Assembly (NCBI GenBank): GCA_013214625.1
Contig: JABSPO010000002.1
Span: forward strand, 34,407-98,406
Direction of reading: 5' to 3'
DNA: 64,000 nt
From: Flavobacteriaceae bacterium
GTDB lineage: Bacteria; Bacteroidota; Bacteroidia; Flavobacteriales; Flavobacteriaceae
Part shown: piece by piece, positions 48,669-59,011 of the stretch
Layout of the letters: each line of letters begins with the position of its first letter
Numbering within the stretch: the stretch's first letter is position 1
Notes under the pieces: generated by a model
Databases searched by the model: none
What the model was told of the DNA's origin: nothing
The model's input: only the letters and a program-made list of their open reading frames with translations
Translations under genes and position numbers: made by a program

Positions 48669-50231
48669 TTACTCTTCAGTTAATGGTTTAATATACTGAT
48701 AAATATGACTTAAATCTGAAGGTTCTAAGCCAGTAGAAGTTTTGCTTGGGTAGTTATTGTGGCAAGCAAAACAACTTGCGTTATTACCTGGAAAAGAATT
48801 TGTACCGTACTGAGCATAAGTTTCCATCGTGCTATTAGCTAATTGGCTAGTTCCAATAGCGGAACCATCTGTTTTGTCTTCAGAATAACTTTTTCCGGTA
48901 GGAGCTACACCGTTATTTGTCCAAGTGGCACCAATAAAAACATAGTTTTTACGAATGTCTCCATCAATTAATTTTCCAAGCACACTATTGTTAATTGAGA
49001 TTACTTGACTGTTAGAGGCAGCAGGGGAGCTGTTTTCAGGGTTTGGTATACCGGTATATGCAACTCCAAACGCATTGACCATTTTGGTGTTACTACCGCT
49101 TATTGTATGATTAGGGGTGGCTTTTATATTATCGTTATTATATTTCATGTGTGACTGATTATAAGTTGTGCTAGCACTATTATTGTTTAATAACCAATTA
49201 TTCCCGGTATCAGCGTTTACTGTTATTTTTTGGTGTTGATTGTTCAGGTATTGATACGATAAATTAGGAGCATTGTTTTTATGTTCAAATGTAGCCCATA
49301 TCATTTCTGGGTGTCCTGCGGCACTTCCAACAACATGCATGCCTATCATGGCTAACTTTTTTGGAATATGCTTTCCTGTCGGAGTCCATAGCGTGTCGCT
49401 AGTTTTGTTGTATGTAGGTACTTCAGCTTCGATAATAACATGGTTGCTAAAATCACTTAGAGGGTTAACTTCTACCCATGAAGTTTTAATCTCCATAGCT
49501 AGTGTATTAGGGCTTTTTAAAGAGATGTTGTTTCTTAAGGTATATGCTTTAATTGCATCTAATTGAGATTGTGTGGTAGGGAATTCGTTATCTGGAAATG
49601 CATTGTCACTTGCTCCAGTTAAAAATTGAGCATATACATCGTTAACAAAAGTGATGTAGTATAAAAGAGCTCCATGTTGCGACATTAATGCGTCACCGGT
49701 AGCTTGTCCTTCTTCTGTATCTATACGGGAGTCTCTTTTTTGTAGACTAGTAGTTGCACGAAGTAGCTTTCCTGTTTCATGAGGGATTAAAGTTCTTGAC
49801 CCATTAACTTTAGGAGTAACTGTATAGAATTCGGGAGACTCTAGAACAACTTTTCTGTTTTGTATAATAGCTTCGTCATTATATGTTTTTTCATTAAAAG
49901 GAGATGTTGTCCAAAGAAACATCTGCTCCGACCACTTGTAGAAATCACAGTTATTTTCGTGTTCAAAAGTAACACTGTTTGCGGGGTTTACGACCCCGTT
50001 TATAGTAACCTGACCAGTTTTAAACCAATGATTGAAATCAGCTTGATTAATCATACAGGAAGGTAAAACATCTGCGGGAAGTTTAGAGTTTATGGGGGTG
50101 ACAGCTTCAGTAATAGCTTCTGAATTCTCATCTTCGGTAGCAGGGGTGTATTTTTCTTTTTGCTTACAGGAACTCGTAATGATGACTAGAGTTGTAAGTA
50201 GTATTCCGAATTTTAAAGTTTGTTTTTTCAT
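48669..50231 (-). CDS. lipoprotein with a single C-terminal CxxCH heme-binding motif
   Basis: Lipobox ITSSCKQ; NNASCFACHNNYPSKTS; likely start MKKQTLKFG. Confidence 0.7.
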   Translation of the reverse strand: MKKQTLKFGILLTTLVIITSSCKQKEKYTPATEDENSEAITEAVTPINSKLPADVLPSCMINQADFNHWFKTGQVTINGVVNPANSVTFEHENNCDFYKWSEQMFLWTTSPFNEKTYNDEAIIQNRKVVLESPEFYTVTPKVNGSRTLIPHETGKLLRATTSLQKRDSRIDTEEGQATGDALMSQHGALLYYITFVNDVYAQFLTGASDNAFPDNEFPTTQSQLDAIKAYTLRNNISLKSPNTLAMEIKTSWVEVNPLSDFSNHVIIEAEVPTYNKTSDTLWTPTGKHIPKKLAMIGMHVVGSAAGHPEMIWATFEHKNNAPNLSYQYLNNQHQKITVNADTGNNWLLNNNSASTTYNQSHMKYNNDNIKATPNHTISGSNTKMVNAFGVAYTGIPNPENSSPAASNSQVISINNSVLGKLIDGDIRKNYVFIGATWTNNGVAPTGKSYSEDKTDGSAIGTSQLANSTMETYAQYGTNSFPGNNASCFACHNNYPSKTSTGLEPSDLSHIYQYIKPLTEE

Positions 50232-50579
50232 TTGTATTGGTGTTTTTGGTTTTTTAGCAAGAATATTGGTGTATTTCAAAAATAGTTTTAAATAACTAAG
50301 CAAAACAGCGTATTTCTACCTGTTTGTAGTGCTTTCAAAAATGAAAAATAATCTTGTAAATTCTTATAAAAATGTCTTCAGTGCTTAATATTTGGTCATA
50401 AAAGCAAAGTTTATGAGTATAAGATTATCAGATTAAAGTGGGTATGGTGGAGGTGATTAATCTTCGTATTGATTATTGTTGAAGAATTCTAGTCTTTTAT
50501 CTGGTCAGGTTAAAAAATTATTAGAAATGAAAAAAGTTGCTAAAATCTCCTTATTTTTGCAACTTAATTATTTGATGAT

Positions 50580-50936
50580 ATGGCAAGAGATGTGGAATTA
50601 AAAGAGCGTTGGGATAATGTAGTTAAGGTGTTGTCTGATCAATTTGCTGATGGTGACCCTCTTGATTTGGATAGTATCATTTACCTAATTGGAGTTCAGG
50701 AGTTAGGGCAATTAGATAGGAAATTTAAAAAAGACGATAAAGTAGATTTAATTCATATTGCTATTTGTAGGTTGTTAGAGCCTTACGGGTATTATGAATT
50801 TGAATTTTTTGACGATGATGGATGGCCACATTACAAAATACTGGAGGAGTTGCCTGTGCTAAAAGCAGGAGAGCAAACTGTTTTAATGAAAGAGGCTATT
50901 GTGGGGTATTTTTTAGAAAAAGAAGTAATAGCATAA
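50580..50936 (+). CDS. conserved hypothetical protein
   Basis: 118-aa ORF immediately upstream of pheS. Confidence 0.75.
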   Translation: MARDVELKERWDNVVKVLSDQFADGDPLDLDSIIYLIGVQELGQLDRKFKKDDKVDLIHIAICRLLEPYGYYEFEFFDDDGWPHYKILEELPVLKAGEQTVLMKEAIVGYFLEKEVIA

Positions 50937-50950
50937 AGAATTTTTAATTG

Positions 50951-50958
50951 TAAATTTG
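50951..50958 (+). promoter_or_regulatory. putative -7 element (TAnnTTTG)
   Basis: TAAATTTG upstream of pheS. Confidence 0.35.
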
Positions 50959-50979
50959 CATTTCGCAAAAACGAGCAGA

Positions 50980-51999
50980 ATGATAGATAAGATTAAGGAA
51001 ATTATTGGGGAAGCTGAAGGGTTTAAAGCGCAGACAAAGGAAGAAGTAGAAGCCTTTAGAATTAAATACTTAGGTAAAAAAGGAGTGTTGAACGATTTTT
51101 TTGCTGAATTTAAAAACGTAGCTAATGATCAGAAAAAAGAATTTGGTCAAGCTATAAACAAGCTAAAAACTACAGCCCAAGATAAAGTTAACACCTTAAA
51201 AGAAGAGCTTGAAGCTAAAGAAGAGATAAAAGGAGGTTATGGTGATTTATCTCGTCCAGCTGAGCCTATTTCAATAGGGTCAAGACATCCAGTTTCTTTA
51301 GTAAAAAATCAAATTATTGAAATCTTTTCAAACATTGGGTTCAATGTTTCTGAAGGACCAGAAATCGAAGATGACTGGCATAATTTTACAGCATTAAATT
51401 TACCAGAATATCATCCAGCAAGAGATATGCAGGATACATTTTTCATACAAACAAATCCTGATATTTTATTAAGAACACATACTAGTTCTGTTCAGGTTCG
51501 TTACATGGAAAATAATAAACCACCTATTCGTACAATATCTCCGGGTAGAGTGTTTAGAAATGAAGCTATTTCGTCTAGATCTCATTGTATATTTCATCAA
51601 GTTGAAGGATTGTATATTGATAAAGATGTTTCGTTTGCAGATTTAAAACAGACCTTATTGTATTTCACAAAAGAAATGTTCGGAAAGTCTAAAATACGTT
51701 TACGTCCGTCATATTTTCCATTTACTGAGCCAAGTGCTGAAGTAGATATTTACTGGGGATTAAAAACAGAAACAGATTACAGAATAACAAAAGGAACCGG
51801 TTGGTTAGAAATTGGTGGGTGCGGAATGGTAGATCCTAACGTATTAATCAATTGTGGTATCGATCCTAAAGAGTATTCAGGATTTGCATTTGGAGTAGGG
51901 ATCGAGCGTATTGCGATGTTGTTACATCAAATTGGTGATATTAGAATGTTTTATGAAAATGATGTTCGTTTCTTAGAGCAATTTAAATCATCATTCTAG
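50980..51999 (+). CDS. pheS: phenylalanine--tRNA ligase subunit alpha
   Basis: GSRHPVSLVKNQIIEIF, FNVSEGPEIEDDWHNFTALNLPEYHPARDMQDTF, GFAFGVGIERIAML; start set at ATG 50980. Confidence 0.97.
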   Translation: MIDKIKEIIGEAEGFKAQTKEEVEAFRIKYLGKKGVLNDFFAEFKNVANDQKKEFGQAINKLKTTAQDKVNTLKEELEAKEEIKGGYGDLSRPAEPISIGSRHPVSLVKNQIIEIFSNIGFNVSEGPEIEDDWHNFTALNLPEYHPARDMQDTFFIQTNPDILLRTHTSSVQVRYMENNKPPIRTISPGRVFRNEAISSRSHCIFHQVEGLYIDKDVSFADLKQTLLYFTKEMFGKSKIRLRPSYFPFTEPSAEVDIYWGLKTETDYRITKGTGWLEIGGCGMVDPNVLINCGIDPKEYSGFAFGVGIERIAMLLHQIGDIRMFYENDVRFLEQFKSSF

Positions 52000-52047
52000 T
52001 CACATCGTGACTCTTGTTAAAAATAGAAATTAAACACACGTACTTAT

Positions 52048-52623
52048 ATCAAACAATTAATAATTATAGTATCGGTTTTTGTAACATTGATTTTAGGATC
52101 GTGTAAAGAAGACCCTACGCCAAAGCCAAAAGGGTTTTTAAAATTAGAATACCCTGAAGCTGTTTATAAAAAGTATTTATCTGATTGTCCGTTTACTTTT
52201 GATGTCAATGCCATTACTGAGATTGAAAAACCAAGAGGTGGTGGTAATTATTGTGGAATGAATATTAGTTATCCGCGATTAAATGGGAAGATACATATCA
52301 CGTACATAGCTGTTGATGAAGAGTTGTTGACTAAGTCATTAAAAGAAGCTCAAAACTTAACGCTATCTCATGCTCAAAAAGCAGAAAGTATTGAGACTTA
52401 TCCTACAGAAGATAAAACTCATAATAGATACGGAATGGTATATGTAATAGAGGGTAATGCGGCATCTCCAGTACAGTTTTACATTACAGATAACAAAAAG
52501 CACTTCTTAAGAGGAGCGGCTTATTTCAATACAAAACCTAATTACGATTCTATTTTTCCGGCTGTACATTATCTTAAAAAAGATATTAAGGTATTGATGG
52601 AAAGTGTAGAGTGGAAAGATTAG
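52048..52623 (+). CDS. gldD: gliding motility lipoprotein GldD, non-canonical or uncertain start
   Basis: Lipobox LILGSCKED; PKGFLKLEYPEAVYKKYLSDCPFTFDVNA...AASPVQFYITDNKKHFLRGAAYFNTKPNYDSIFPAVHYLKKDI; track ORF starts at TTG 52087, signal-peptide frame extends to ATC 52048. Confidence 0.85.
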   Translation: MKQLIIIVSVFVTLILGSCKEDPTPKPKGFLKLEYPEAVYKKYLSDCPFTFDVNAITEIEKPRGGGNYCGMNISYPRLNGKIHITYIAVDEELLTKSLKEAQNLTLSHAQKAESIETYPTEDKTHNRYGMVYVIEGNAASPVQFYITDNKKHFLRGAAYFNTKPNYDSIFPAVHYLKKDIKVLMESVEWKD

Positions 52624-53167
52624 TTTCTTCAACTAGTATCACTACAATCCGAAAGTTCGTTGATTTTATTGATAAACGTTAGATGAATTCGTTATATAGC
52701 AGAGTTTTGTTCGTTTTAAAAGTAAAAAACTTAATTCCTCCTTATAAAAACATATGTCAAACCCCGATAGCTATTGTGATGTCGAAGTCTTATGGAAGCT
52801 AACCATTTATAGATTTCGACAAGCTCAACTTGGCAATAAATTAAGTTTTACTTAAAACTTTTTGATGGTAGTGAGTTTGTCTTAAGAAAGTAACAATTAG
52901 CCTATCAGCGAAAAGGTATTGAAGCATATTGGCTAGATTTTTGTCCTTAAACTTTTGTAATATCAAATTGATTTCAGGATACTGGACAGATAAGTAGAAT
53001 TATTTTTTTATTTTAGTAAGGCAAAAATCCAAAAAAGAGCATAGCTACGATTTGATTTTTTTAATGATGGTAAAGTGAAAAAGGCGTGTGCTTAACTCGA
53101 TTGGGTAAACTCTTTTCACTTGATATTTTGAGGTTTATTTGGTTTAATTTACAAAAGGGAAAAAATT

Positions 53168-53860
53168 ATGATTGGATATTATATTATTGCGGGAGCAATA
53201 GCGTTACTAAGTTCATTAGTAAGCAAAAAATTACAAAGTAAATTTAAGAAGTATTCCAAAATTTATTTAAAAAATGGGATGACTGGTGCGGAAATAGCAG
53301 AAAAAATGCTAAAAGACCACGGTGTTTTTGATGTAAAAGTAATCTCTACTCCGGGACAACTTACCGATCATTATAATCCAATAAATAAAACAGTTAATTT
53401 AAGTGAGGTAGTGTATAATCAACGAAATGCCTCGGCGGCGGCTGTTGCAGCACATGAATGTGGTCATGCGGTACAACATGCTACGGCATATTCATGGTTG
53501 ACAATGCGCTCAAAAATAGTACCAGTAGTAAATGTAGCCTCAGGTTTATCGCAATGGGTAATTATGGGAGGAATTGCGTTGTCATTTAGTTCTGCAATGG
53601 GACAAATAGTTATGCTTGCAGGAATTGCTATATATGGGGTGATGGCTGCATTTAGTATAATTACTTTACCGGTTGAGTATGACGCGAGCAATAGAGCATT
53701 GGCTTGGTTGGAAAATAAAAACATGTTGACAAGGGAAGAACATGCTGGCGCAAAAGATGCTTTAAAATGGGCTGCAAGAACCTATTTAGTTTCTGCAATA
53801 GGAGCGTTATCAACATTAGTGTATTTTATTGGTCGTTACTTATCTAGGAATAATAACTAA
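53168..53860 (+). CDS. zinc metallopeptidase, YugP-like
   Basis: AAVAAHECGHAVQHATAYSWLTMRSKIVP. Confidence 0.93.
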   Translation: MIGYYIIAGAIALLSSLVSKKLQSKFKKYSKIYLKNGMTGAEIAEKMLKDHGVFDVKVISTPGQLTDHYNPINKTVNLSEVVYNQRNASAAAVAAHECGHAVQHATAYSWLTMRSKIVPVVNVASGLSQWVIMGGIALSFSSAMGQIVMLAGIAIYGVMAAFSIITLPVEYDASNRALAWLENKNMLTREEHAGAKDALKWAARTYLVSAIGALSTLVYFIGRYLSRNNN

Positions 53861-53884
53861 TTTTCAGGATGAATAAAATAGGAT

Positions 53885-53912
53885 AAAAGCGATCTTATAG
53901 GTCGCTTTTTTA
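53885..53912 (+). terminator. terminator
   Basis: AAAAGCGA tcttatagg TCGCTTTTTT. Confidence 0.75.
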
Positions 53913-54203
53913 TATGTAGTTTTGTGTTGTAAGAGAGAAAGAGATTCTTTTCCGGAAGTTATGGGTTTTATGAAAAATGTGATTTCGAAATGGAGTGCAG
54001 CGGAGTGACAAATCGCATTATTTTACAGCTTATTTTAGAAATATTGTAGTTGAGCTTTTTGTGTGGTTTTTCCTAAGATCGAAATGACTATAAAATTTAA
54101 CAACTAAAGATACTCATGTTGAATTTAATGCCAATTAAATTTCAAGATGCTCATGAGTAAATTGAATTATTTTAGATTTAGTTGAGTTTAAAAACAAAAG
54201 CAT

Positions 54204-54221
54204 TCCCGATAGCTATCGGGA
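54204..54221. repeat. 18-bp perfect palindrome
   Basis: TCCCGATAGCTATCGGGA. Confidence 0.7.
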
Positions 54222-54319
54222 TTAGTTGCGGTTATGTTTTTAAGTGATAAATAAGTCTAAATGAAACGATTTAATATTGTATTTTGAAATTTAATTGGTA
54301 TTAAATATAAAATAGGATA

Positions 54320-54895
54320 ATGGAACAACTAAAACTTTTTTTTGAATTAGGATTAACTCATGTGTTGGATATAAATGGGTATGATCATGTGTTGTTCTTG
54401 GTTGTTTTAGCAGTTCCATATTTGTTTTCAAATTGGAAGAAAGTATTATTTTTGGTAACGGTTTTTACTATTGGGCATTCGGTAGCATTGATTCTATCAA
54501 GCTATAAACTAGTTTCAGTGAATAGTGATTTGGTAGAATTTGTAATTCCAGTTACAATTGCGGTAACAGCATTATTTAATATAATTACATCAGGTAAAAT
54601 AATTCATAACACCAAAATTGGGATGATGTTTTTTATCACCTTACTTTTTGGTGTTATTCATGGATTGGGTTTTTCTAATTATTTTAAAATGATTGTAGGG
54701 AATACGGATTATAAGTTTATCCCATTAATAGAATTTGCACTCGGAGTAGAGTTAGCTCAGGTACTTGTGGTCATTGCAGTGTTGGTATTAAGTAGTGTTG
54801 CGCAAAATATATTGAATATTTCAAAAAAAGATTGGGTATTGGTATTGTCATCAATAACTTTAGGGATAGTAATACCAATGTTATTATCTCGATGA
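54320..54895 (+). CDS. HupE/UreJ family membrane protein
   Basis: LTHVLDINGYDHVLFLVVLAVPYLF, FTIGHSVALILS, FGVIHGLGFSNYF. Confidence 0.88.
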   Translation: MEQLKLFFELGLTHVLDINGYDHVLFLVVLAVPYLFSNWKKVLFLVTVFTIGHSVALILSSYKLVSVNSDLVEFVIPVTIAVTALFNIITSGKIIHNTKIGMMFFITLLFGVIHGLGFSNYFKMIVGNTDYKFIPLIEFALGVELAQVLVVIAVLVLSSVAQNILNISKKDWVLVLSSITLGIVIPMLLSR

Positions 54896-54929
54896 TTTTA
54901 ACATAACCTTAAACAAATAATATTGATTA

Positions 54930-55391
54930 ATGAGTAGTTTAGTACATATGTCAGAAATAAAAAAATTGCGATATGATAAGGCTTATATAAGGATGGCTAG
55001 TGAGTGGGGAAAATTATCCCACTGCAAAAGGAGGCAGGTAGGGGCGATTATTGTAAAAGATAGAATGATTATTTCTGATGGATATAATGGTTCTCCAACC
55101 GGATTTGATAATTATTGTGAAGATGAGGAGGGATATACCAAATGGTATGTGTTACATGCTGAGGCGAATGCAATTTTAAAAGTAGCAGCTTCAACACAAT
55201 CGTGTGAAGGAGCTACCTTATACATAACATTATCACCGTGTAGAGAATGTAGTAAATTAGTACATCAAGCTGGGATTAAAAGAGTAGTGTATAAAGAGGG
55301 GTATAAAGACAATTCCGGAATTAAATTTTTAGAAAAAGCTGGTATTGAAGTAATCCAATTAGAGGATGATGCCATTAAAGTTGAGAATTAA
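54930..55391 (+). CDS. dCMP/cytidine deaminase family protein
   Basis: HAEANAILKVAAS, TLYITLSPCRECSKLV; alternative start ATG 54948. Confidence 0.93.
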   Translation: MSSLVHMSEIKKLRYDKAYIRMASEWGKLSHCKRRQVGAIIVKDRMIISDGYNGSPTGFDNYCEDEEGYTKWYVLHAEANAILKVAASTQSCEGATLYITLSPCRECSKLVHQAGIKRVVYKEGYKDNSGIKFLEKAGIEVIQLEDDAIKVEN

Positions 55392-55417
55392 AAAATATTT
55401 TTCAGAAATAAATTACT

Positions 55418-57010
55418 ATGACGTATAAAAAGAAATATCTACCATTAATTATAGGATTAACTTTAGCTATTGGCTTTTGGGGAGGTGGCTTGTTTCATTT
55501 TAATACAGGAGCTGATTTATTTGTAGCGTCTTCTAAAAAGCAAAAGCTAAGTAAGCTAATTGATTATATTGATAATGAATATGTCGACGATGTAAATACG
55601 GATAGTATTGTTGATGTGGCGGTAAATGAGATACTAGGGAGTCTTGATCCGCATTCTGTTTATATTCCAAAGAAAAAATTATCTGCAGTTACTGAATCGA
55701 TGAATGGTGAGTTTGTAGGTATTGGAGTATCGTTCTATGTAAAAAAAGATACGATATCTGTGATAAAAACGATTGCTGGTGGTCCGAGTGAAAAGGCAGG
55801 GATTGCTGCAGGAGATAAAATTTTAATAGCAGATAAAGATACGCTATATGGGGCTGGGATAACTAATGAAAAAGTAATTAAAAAACTTAAAGGCGAAATA
55901 GATTCTAAGGTAGCGTTAACAATATATAGAACATCAGAAGATAGGCAGTTTTCTATTATTGTTACACGTGGGTTGGTTCCTATAAAAAGTGTTCCGATTG
56001 CTTATATGGTTGATAGTGGCTTAGGGTATATTAAAATAAATCGTTTTGCAGAAACAACGTACAGGGAGTTTAAGGTTGCGTTAAAAAAACTAAAATCTAG
56101 CGGAATGACGAGTCTTGTTTTAGACTTGAGAGGTAATCCAGGAGGTTTTTTAGATAGAGCACAACAAATAGTTGATGAGTTTTTAGAAGATGATAAATTA
56201 ATATTGTTTACAAAAAACAAGAAAGGAGAAGTGCATAAGTTTTTTGCTACTAAAAAAGGAGATTTTGAAAAAGGAGATGTTTTTGTATTAATAGATGAAG
56301 AGTCAGCATCTGCAAGTGAGATTGTAGCTGGGGCGTTACAGGATAATGATAAAGGAACAATTGTAGGGAGGCGATCATTCGGTAAAGGTTTGGTGCAACG
56401 AGAAATGCAATTAGGTGATGGAAGTGCTGTTCGTTTAACAGTATCAAGATATTATACCCCAACAGGGAGGTCGATTCAAAAGCCGTATACTTCAAAAAAT
56501 AATCAAGATTATTATGACGAATATAGAAAAAGATACATCTCAGGAGAACTAACAGACTCCACAAGAATTGAGGTAGCAGATTCTTTAAAATTTATAACAC
56601 CAAAAGGAAAAGTTGTTTACGGTGGTGGTGGAATTATACCAGATGTTTTTGTGCCAATTGACGCGAATGACGAATACGAAAAAGTGCATTATGCAATAAA
56701 TTCTAATCTGATTAGTAATTTTGTGTTTTTAATGTTAGAGAAAGATAGGAAGTATTATAATAATTTAACTAAAAGAGAGTTGCTTGAAGAGCATGATGTT
56801 TCTGAAGATAATGTTTCAGAATTTATAGAGCACGTTCATGTGTTCGTAAGAAGGAAATGGACAATTAATGTGTCTGATTATGACGAGCAAATTAAACGCG
56901 CTATAAAAGCTGAAATAGCCTCGCAATTGTTTGATGATAATTTAGCGTATCAAATAAAAGACGAGGATGATATGATGATTCAAAAAGTAAAAGAATTGCT
57001 TCTAAAATAA
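55418..57010 (+). CDS. S41 family C-terminal processing peptidase
   Basis: PDZ domain; SLVLDLRGNPGGFLDRAQQIVDEFL; VLIDEESASASEIVAGALQDNDKGTIVGRRSFGKGLVQ. Confidence 0.95.
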   Translation: MTYKKKYLPLIIGLTLAIGFWGGGLFHFNTGADLFVASSKKQKLSKLIDYIDNEYVDDVNTDSIVDVAVNEILGSLDPHSVYIPKKKLSAVTESMNGEFVGIGVSFYVKKDTISVIKTIAGGPSEKAGIAAGDKILIADKDTLYGAGITNEKVIKKLKGEIDSKVALTIYRTSEDRQFSIIVTRGLVPIKSVPIAYMVDSGLGYIKINRFAETTYREFKVALKKLKSSGMTSLVLDLRGNPGGFLDRAQQIVDEFLEDDKLILFTKNKKGEVHKFFATKKGDFEKGDVFVLIDEESASASEIVAGALQDNDKGTIVGRRSFGKGLVQREMQLGDGSAVRLTVSRYYTPTGRSIQKPYTSKNNQDYYDEYRKRYISGELTDSTRIEVADSLKFITPKGKVVYGGGGIIPDVFVPIDANDEYEKVHYAINSNLISNFVFLMLEKDRKYYNNLTKRELLEEHDVSEDNVSEFIEHVHVFVRRKWTINVSDYDEQIKRAIKAEIASQLFDDNLAYQIKDEDDMMIQKVKELLLK

Positions 57011-57116
57011 AGTTGTAAAAAAATCAAAAAAATTAACATGTGTTAAAGATATATTGTTATATTTGAGGCATATAAGAAAAAGTTTTTTTTCGTATTAAGT
57101 AAAACCACTGATTAAG

Positions 57117-57143
57117 AACCGAGCTGAAGAGCTCGGTTTTTTT
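57117..57143 (+). terminator. terminator after S41 peptidase
   Basis: AACCGAGCT gaag AGCTCGGTTTTTTT. Confidence 0.85.
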
Positions 57144-57254
57144 AATTCCCGCCAGTTGGTTTTTAGTGCTTCCCTAGGTTTTTCAGAATAAAAAGTTATT
57201 GATTGTTCGCGCTTTTTTCTAGGCTTGTTAACGGAAGTCTATGTTGAATTGAAA

Positions 57255-57278
57255 GTCACACTGAGCTTGTCGTAGTGC
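57255..57278. repeat. interspersed repeat GTCACACTGAGCTTGTCGTAGTG
   Basis: Same type as 12956-12983 and the bioF copy at 33117. Confidence 0.65.
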
Positions 57279-57355
57279 AATTATAATCGGGTTTTATAGG
57301 TCTTTGATAAGCTCAAATTTATTAAACTCTTTAACTTTATGATGTTGTGTTTGTG

Positions 57356-57970
57356 TTAAGATGATGTTTGCTTTTTATCATGAACCTTAGTATGCTCCCC
57401 ATTATTCCATAAAGTTAGGATGTCAGTTGCTACTTGAGCGCCACTACCGCAAGCAATAGCAAATTGACTCCTCCACCCGGCCAAAGTACCTGCAACATAC
57501 ATGTTAGGTTTTACCAAGTGAAGGGTGTTTTTTAATTGTACTCTGTTCTTTTCTGGCTTCGCCATTTGGTGGGGGATAAGGTGTTCCTCTAAACCTTTTA
57601 TGGTAAATGGTTTTGTGTAACCTGTAGCAATAACGATTGTTTTTGTGGTGTAAGTTTGCTTATTGGTGATGATTTCAAAGAAAGTGGTATTGTCTTTTAT
57701 TTCACAAACTTTTTCATTTTCAATTTGAATAAGTTCAGGATATAAATCAGAAAGTTGGTTTATCCCGCTTTCAAGAATATCGTCTCCCAAAGTTCCAGGA
57801 GTCAAACCAAGGGCGTTATTGAATAAAGCTTTTTGTAAATGTGACGTTTTTTGATGCGCAATTAGTCCCGCTTTTTTACCTTCAGCAAAAGGTTTGTTTA
57901 ATGCAGAGCCAATAATTAAAGCGCAGGACATTCCTGCGGCACCACCACCGATAATTAATGTGTCAAACAT
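57356..57970 (-). CDS. small FAD-dependent oxidoreductase (thioredoxin-reductase-like fold)
   Basis: FDTLIIGGGAAGMSCALIIG; TIVIATGYTKPF; MYVAGTLAGWRSQFAIACGSGAQVATDI. Confidence 0.85.
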   Translation of the reverse strand: MFDTLIIGGGAAGMSCALIIGSALNKPFAEGKKAGLIAHQKTSHLQKALFNNALGLTPGTLGDDILESGINQLSDLYPELIQIENEKVCEIKDNTTFFEIITNKQTYTTKTIVIATGYTKPFTIKGLEEHLIPHQMAKPEKNRVQLKNTLHLVKPNMYVAGTLAGWRSQFAIACGSGAQVATDILTLWNNGEHTKVHDKKQTSS

Positions 57971-58108
57971 GTAAATTGTGTTATTTGTGTTTTCTATTTA
58001 GAACAAAAAAAAGGAAACGTTAGAAGTCAAATTTAGAGTGTAAATGATGTTTTTAGCGTGTTAAAAATCCGAGGTCTTTATTCTTGTTTCTTTTGTCTCT
58101 AATTGAGC

Positions 58109-58303
58109 TTACCCTATCTTTTTTTCAATACGTTTAGAAATATTAAATATGGCTAAAATTACTATTGCAATTAATGCAGCAATAATTTCAATAAAAACAA
58201 TAGTGCTTTCTCCTTGAAAAAGATTGTCGAAATCTAATTTTGTGATGTTAAAAATGATTAATCCTACGGCAACTAGCCCTAATATAATACTTACTTTTTT
58301 CAT
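58109..58303 (-). CDS. small two-TM membrane protein
   Basis: 64-aa ORF with two hydrophobic segments. Confidence 0.6.
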   Translation of the reverse strand: MKKVSIILGLVAVGLIIFNITKLDFDNLFQGESTIVFIEIIAALIAIVILAIFNISKRIEKKIG

Positions 58304-58318
58304 GTTATAATACGTTGT

Positions 58319-58903
58319 TTAATAAAAGATGCTTTTTACTCCTGAGGTAAATAATTTTACAGCAATTGCTAATAATATAATTCCAAATACTTTTTCGATT
58401 ATAGCAATACCACTTTTACCTAATTTACGTTCAAACCAACCACTCATTTTCAATACTAAAAATACAAAAGCGATGTTTAGTACTATGGCAATAGCAATGT
58501 TTACTGATTCGTATTCAGCTCTAAGAGATAAGATTGATGTCATACTACCTGCTCCTGCAATCATAGGAAAGGCAAGTGGAACAATTGAAGCAGTGCTTGC
58601 TGTGTTTTCATCCTGCTTAAAAAGATTTATTCCTAATACCATTTCTAATGCCATAAAAAACAGAATAAATGAACCTGCTATACCAAAAGAAGCGGCGTCT
58701 ATACCTATGAATTCTAGTATTTTTTCTCCAAGAAAAAGAAATAAGATCATGATACTTCCGGCAACCAAGGAAGCTTTTCCGCTTTCTATTTCTCCTCCGG
58801 AATTTGCTTTAAGCTTAACAACTATTGGAAGAGAGCCAACAATATCAATAACAGCAAATAATATCATACTTGCTTTTGCGATTTCAAGAATATCTATATT
58901 CAT
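58319..58903 (-). CDS. MarC family integral membrane protein
   Basis: FAVIDIVGSLPIVVKL, LAFPMIAGAGSMTSILSL; start set at MNIDILEIAK. Confidence 0.92.
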   Translation of the reverse strand: MNIDILEIAKASMILFAVIDIVGSLPIVVKLKANSGGEIESGKASLVAGSIMILFLFLGEKILEFIGIDAASFGIAGSFILFFMALEMVLGINLFKQDENTASTASIVPLAFPMIAGAGSMTSILSLRAEYESVNIAIAIVLNIAFVFLVLKMSGWFERKLGKSGIAIIEKVFGIILLAIAVKLFTSGVKSIFY

Positions 58904-59011
58904 AGGGAAAAATTTTTGTGCAAAATTATACTTTAATATTAATTGAAGCCATATAAAACGACTAAAAGAATTACTTTTGTGGTGTAAAGATACTAAAAAG
59001 AGGATGTTGAG

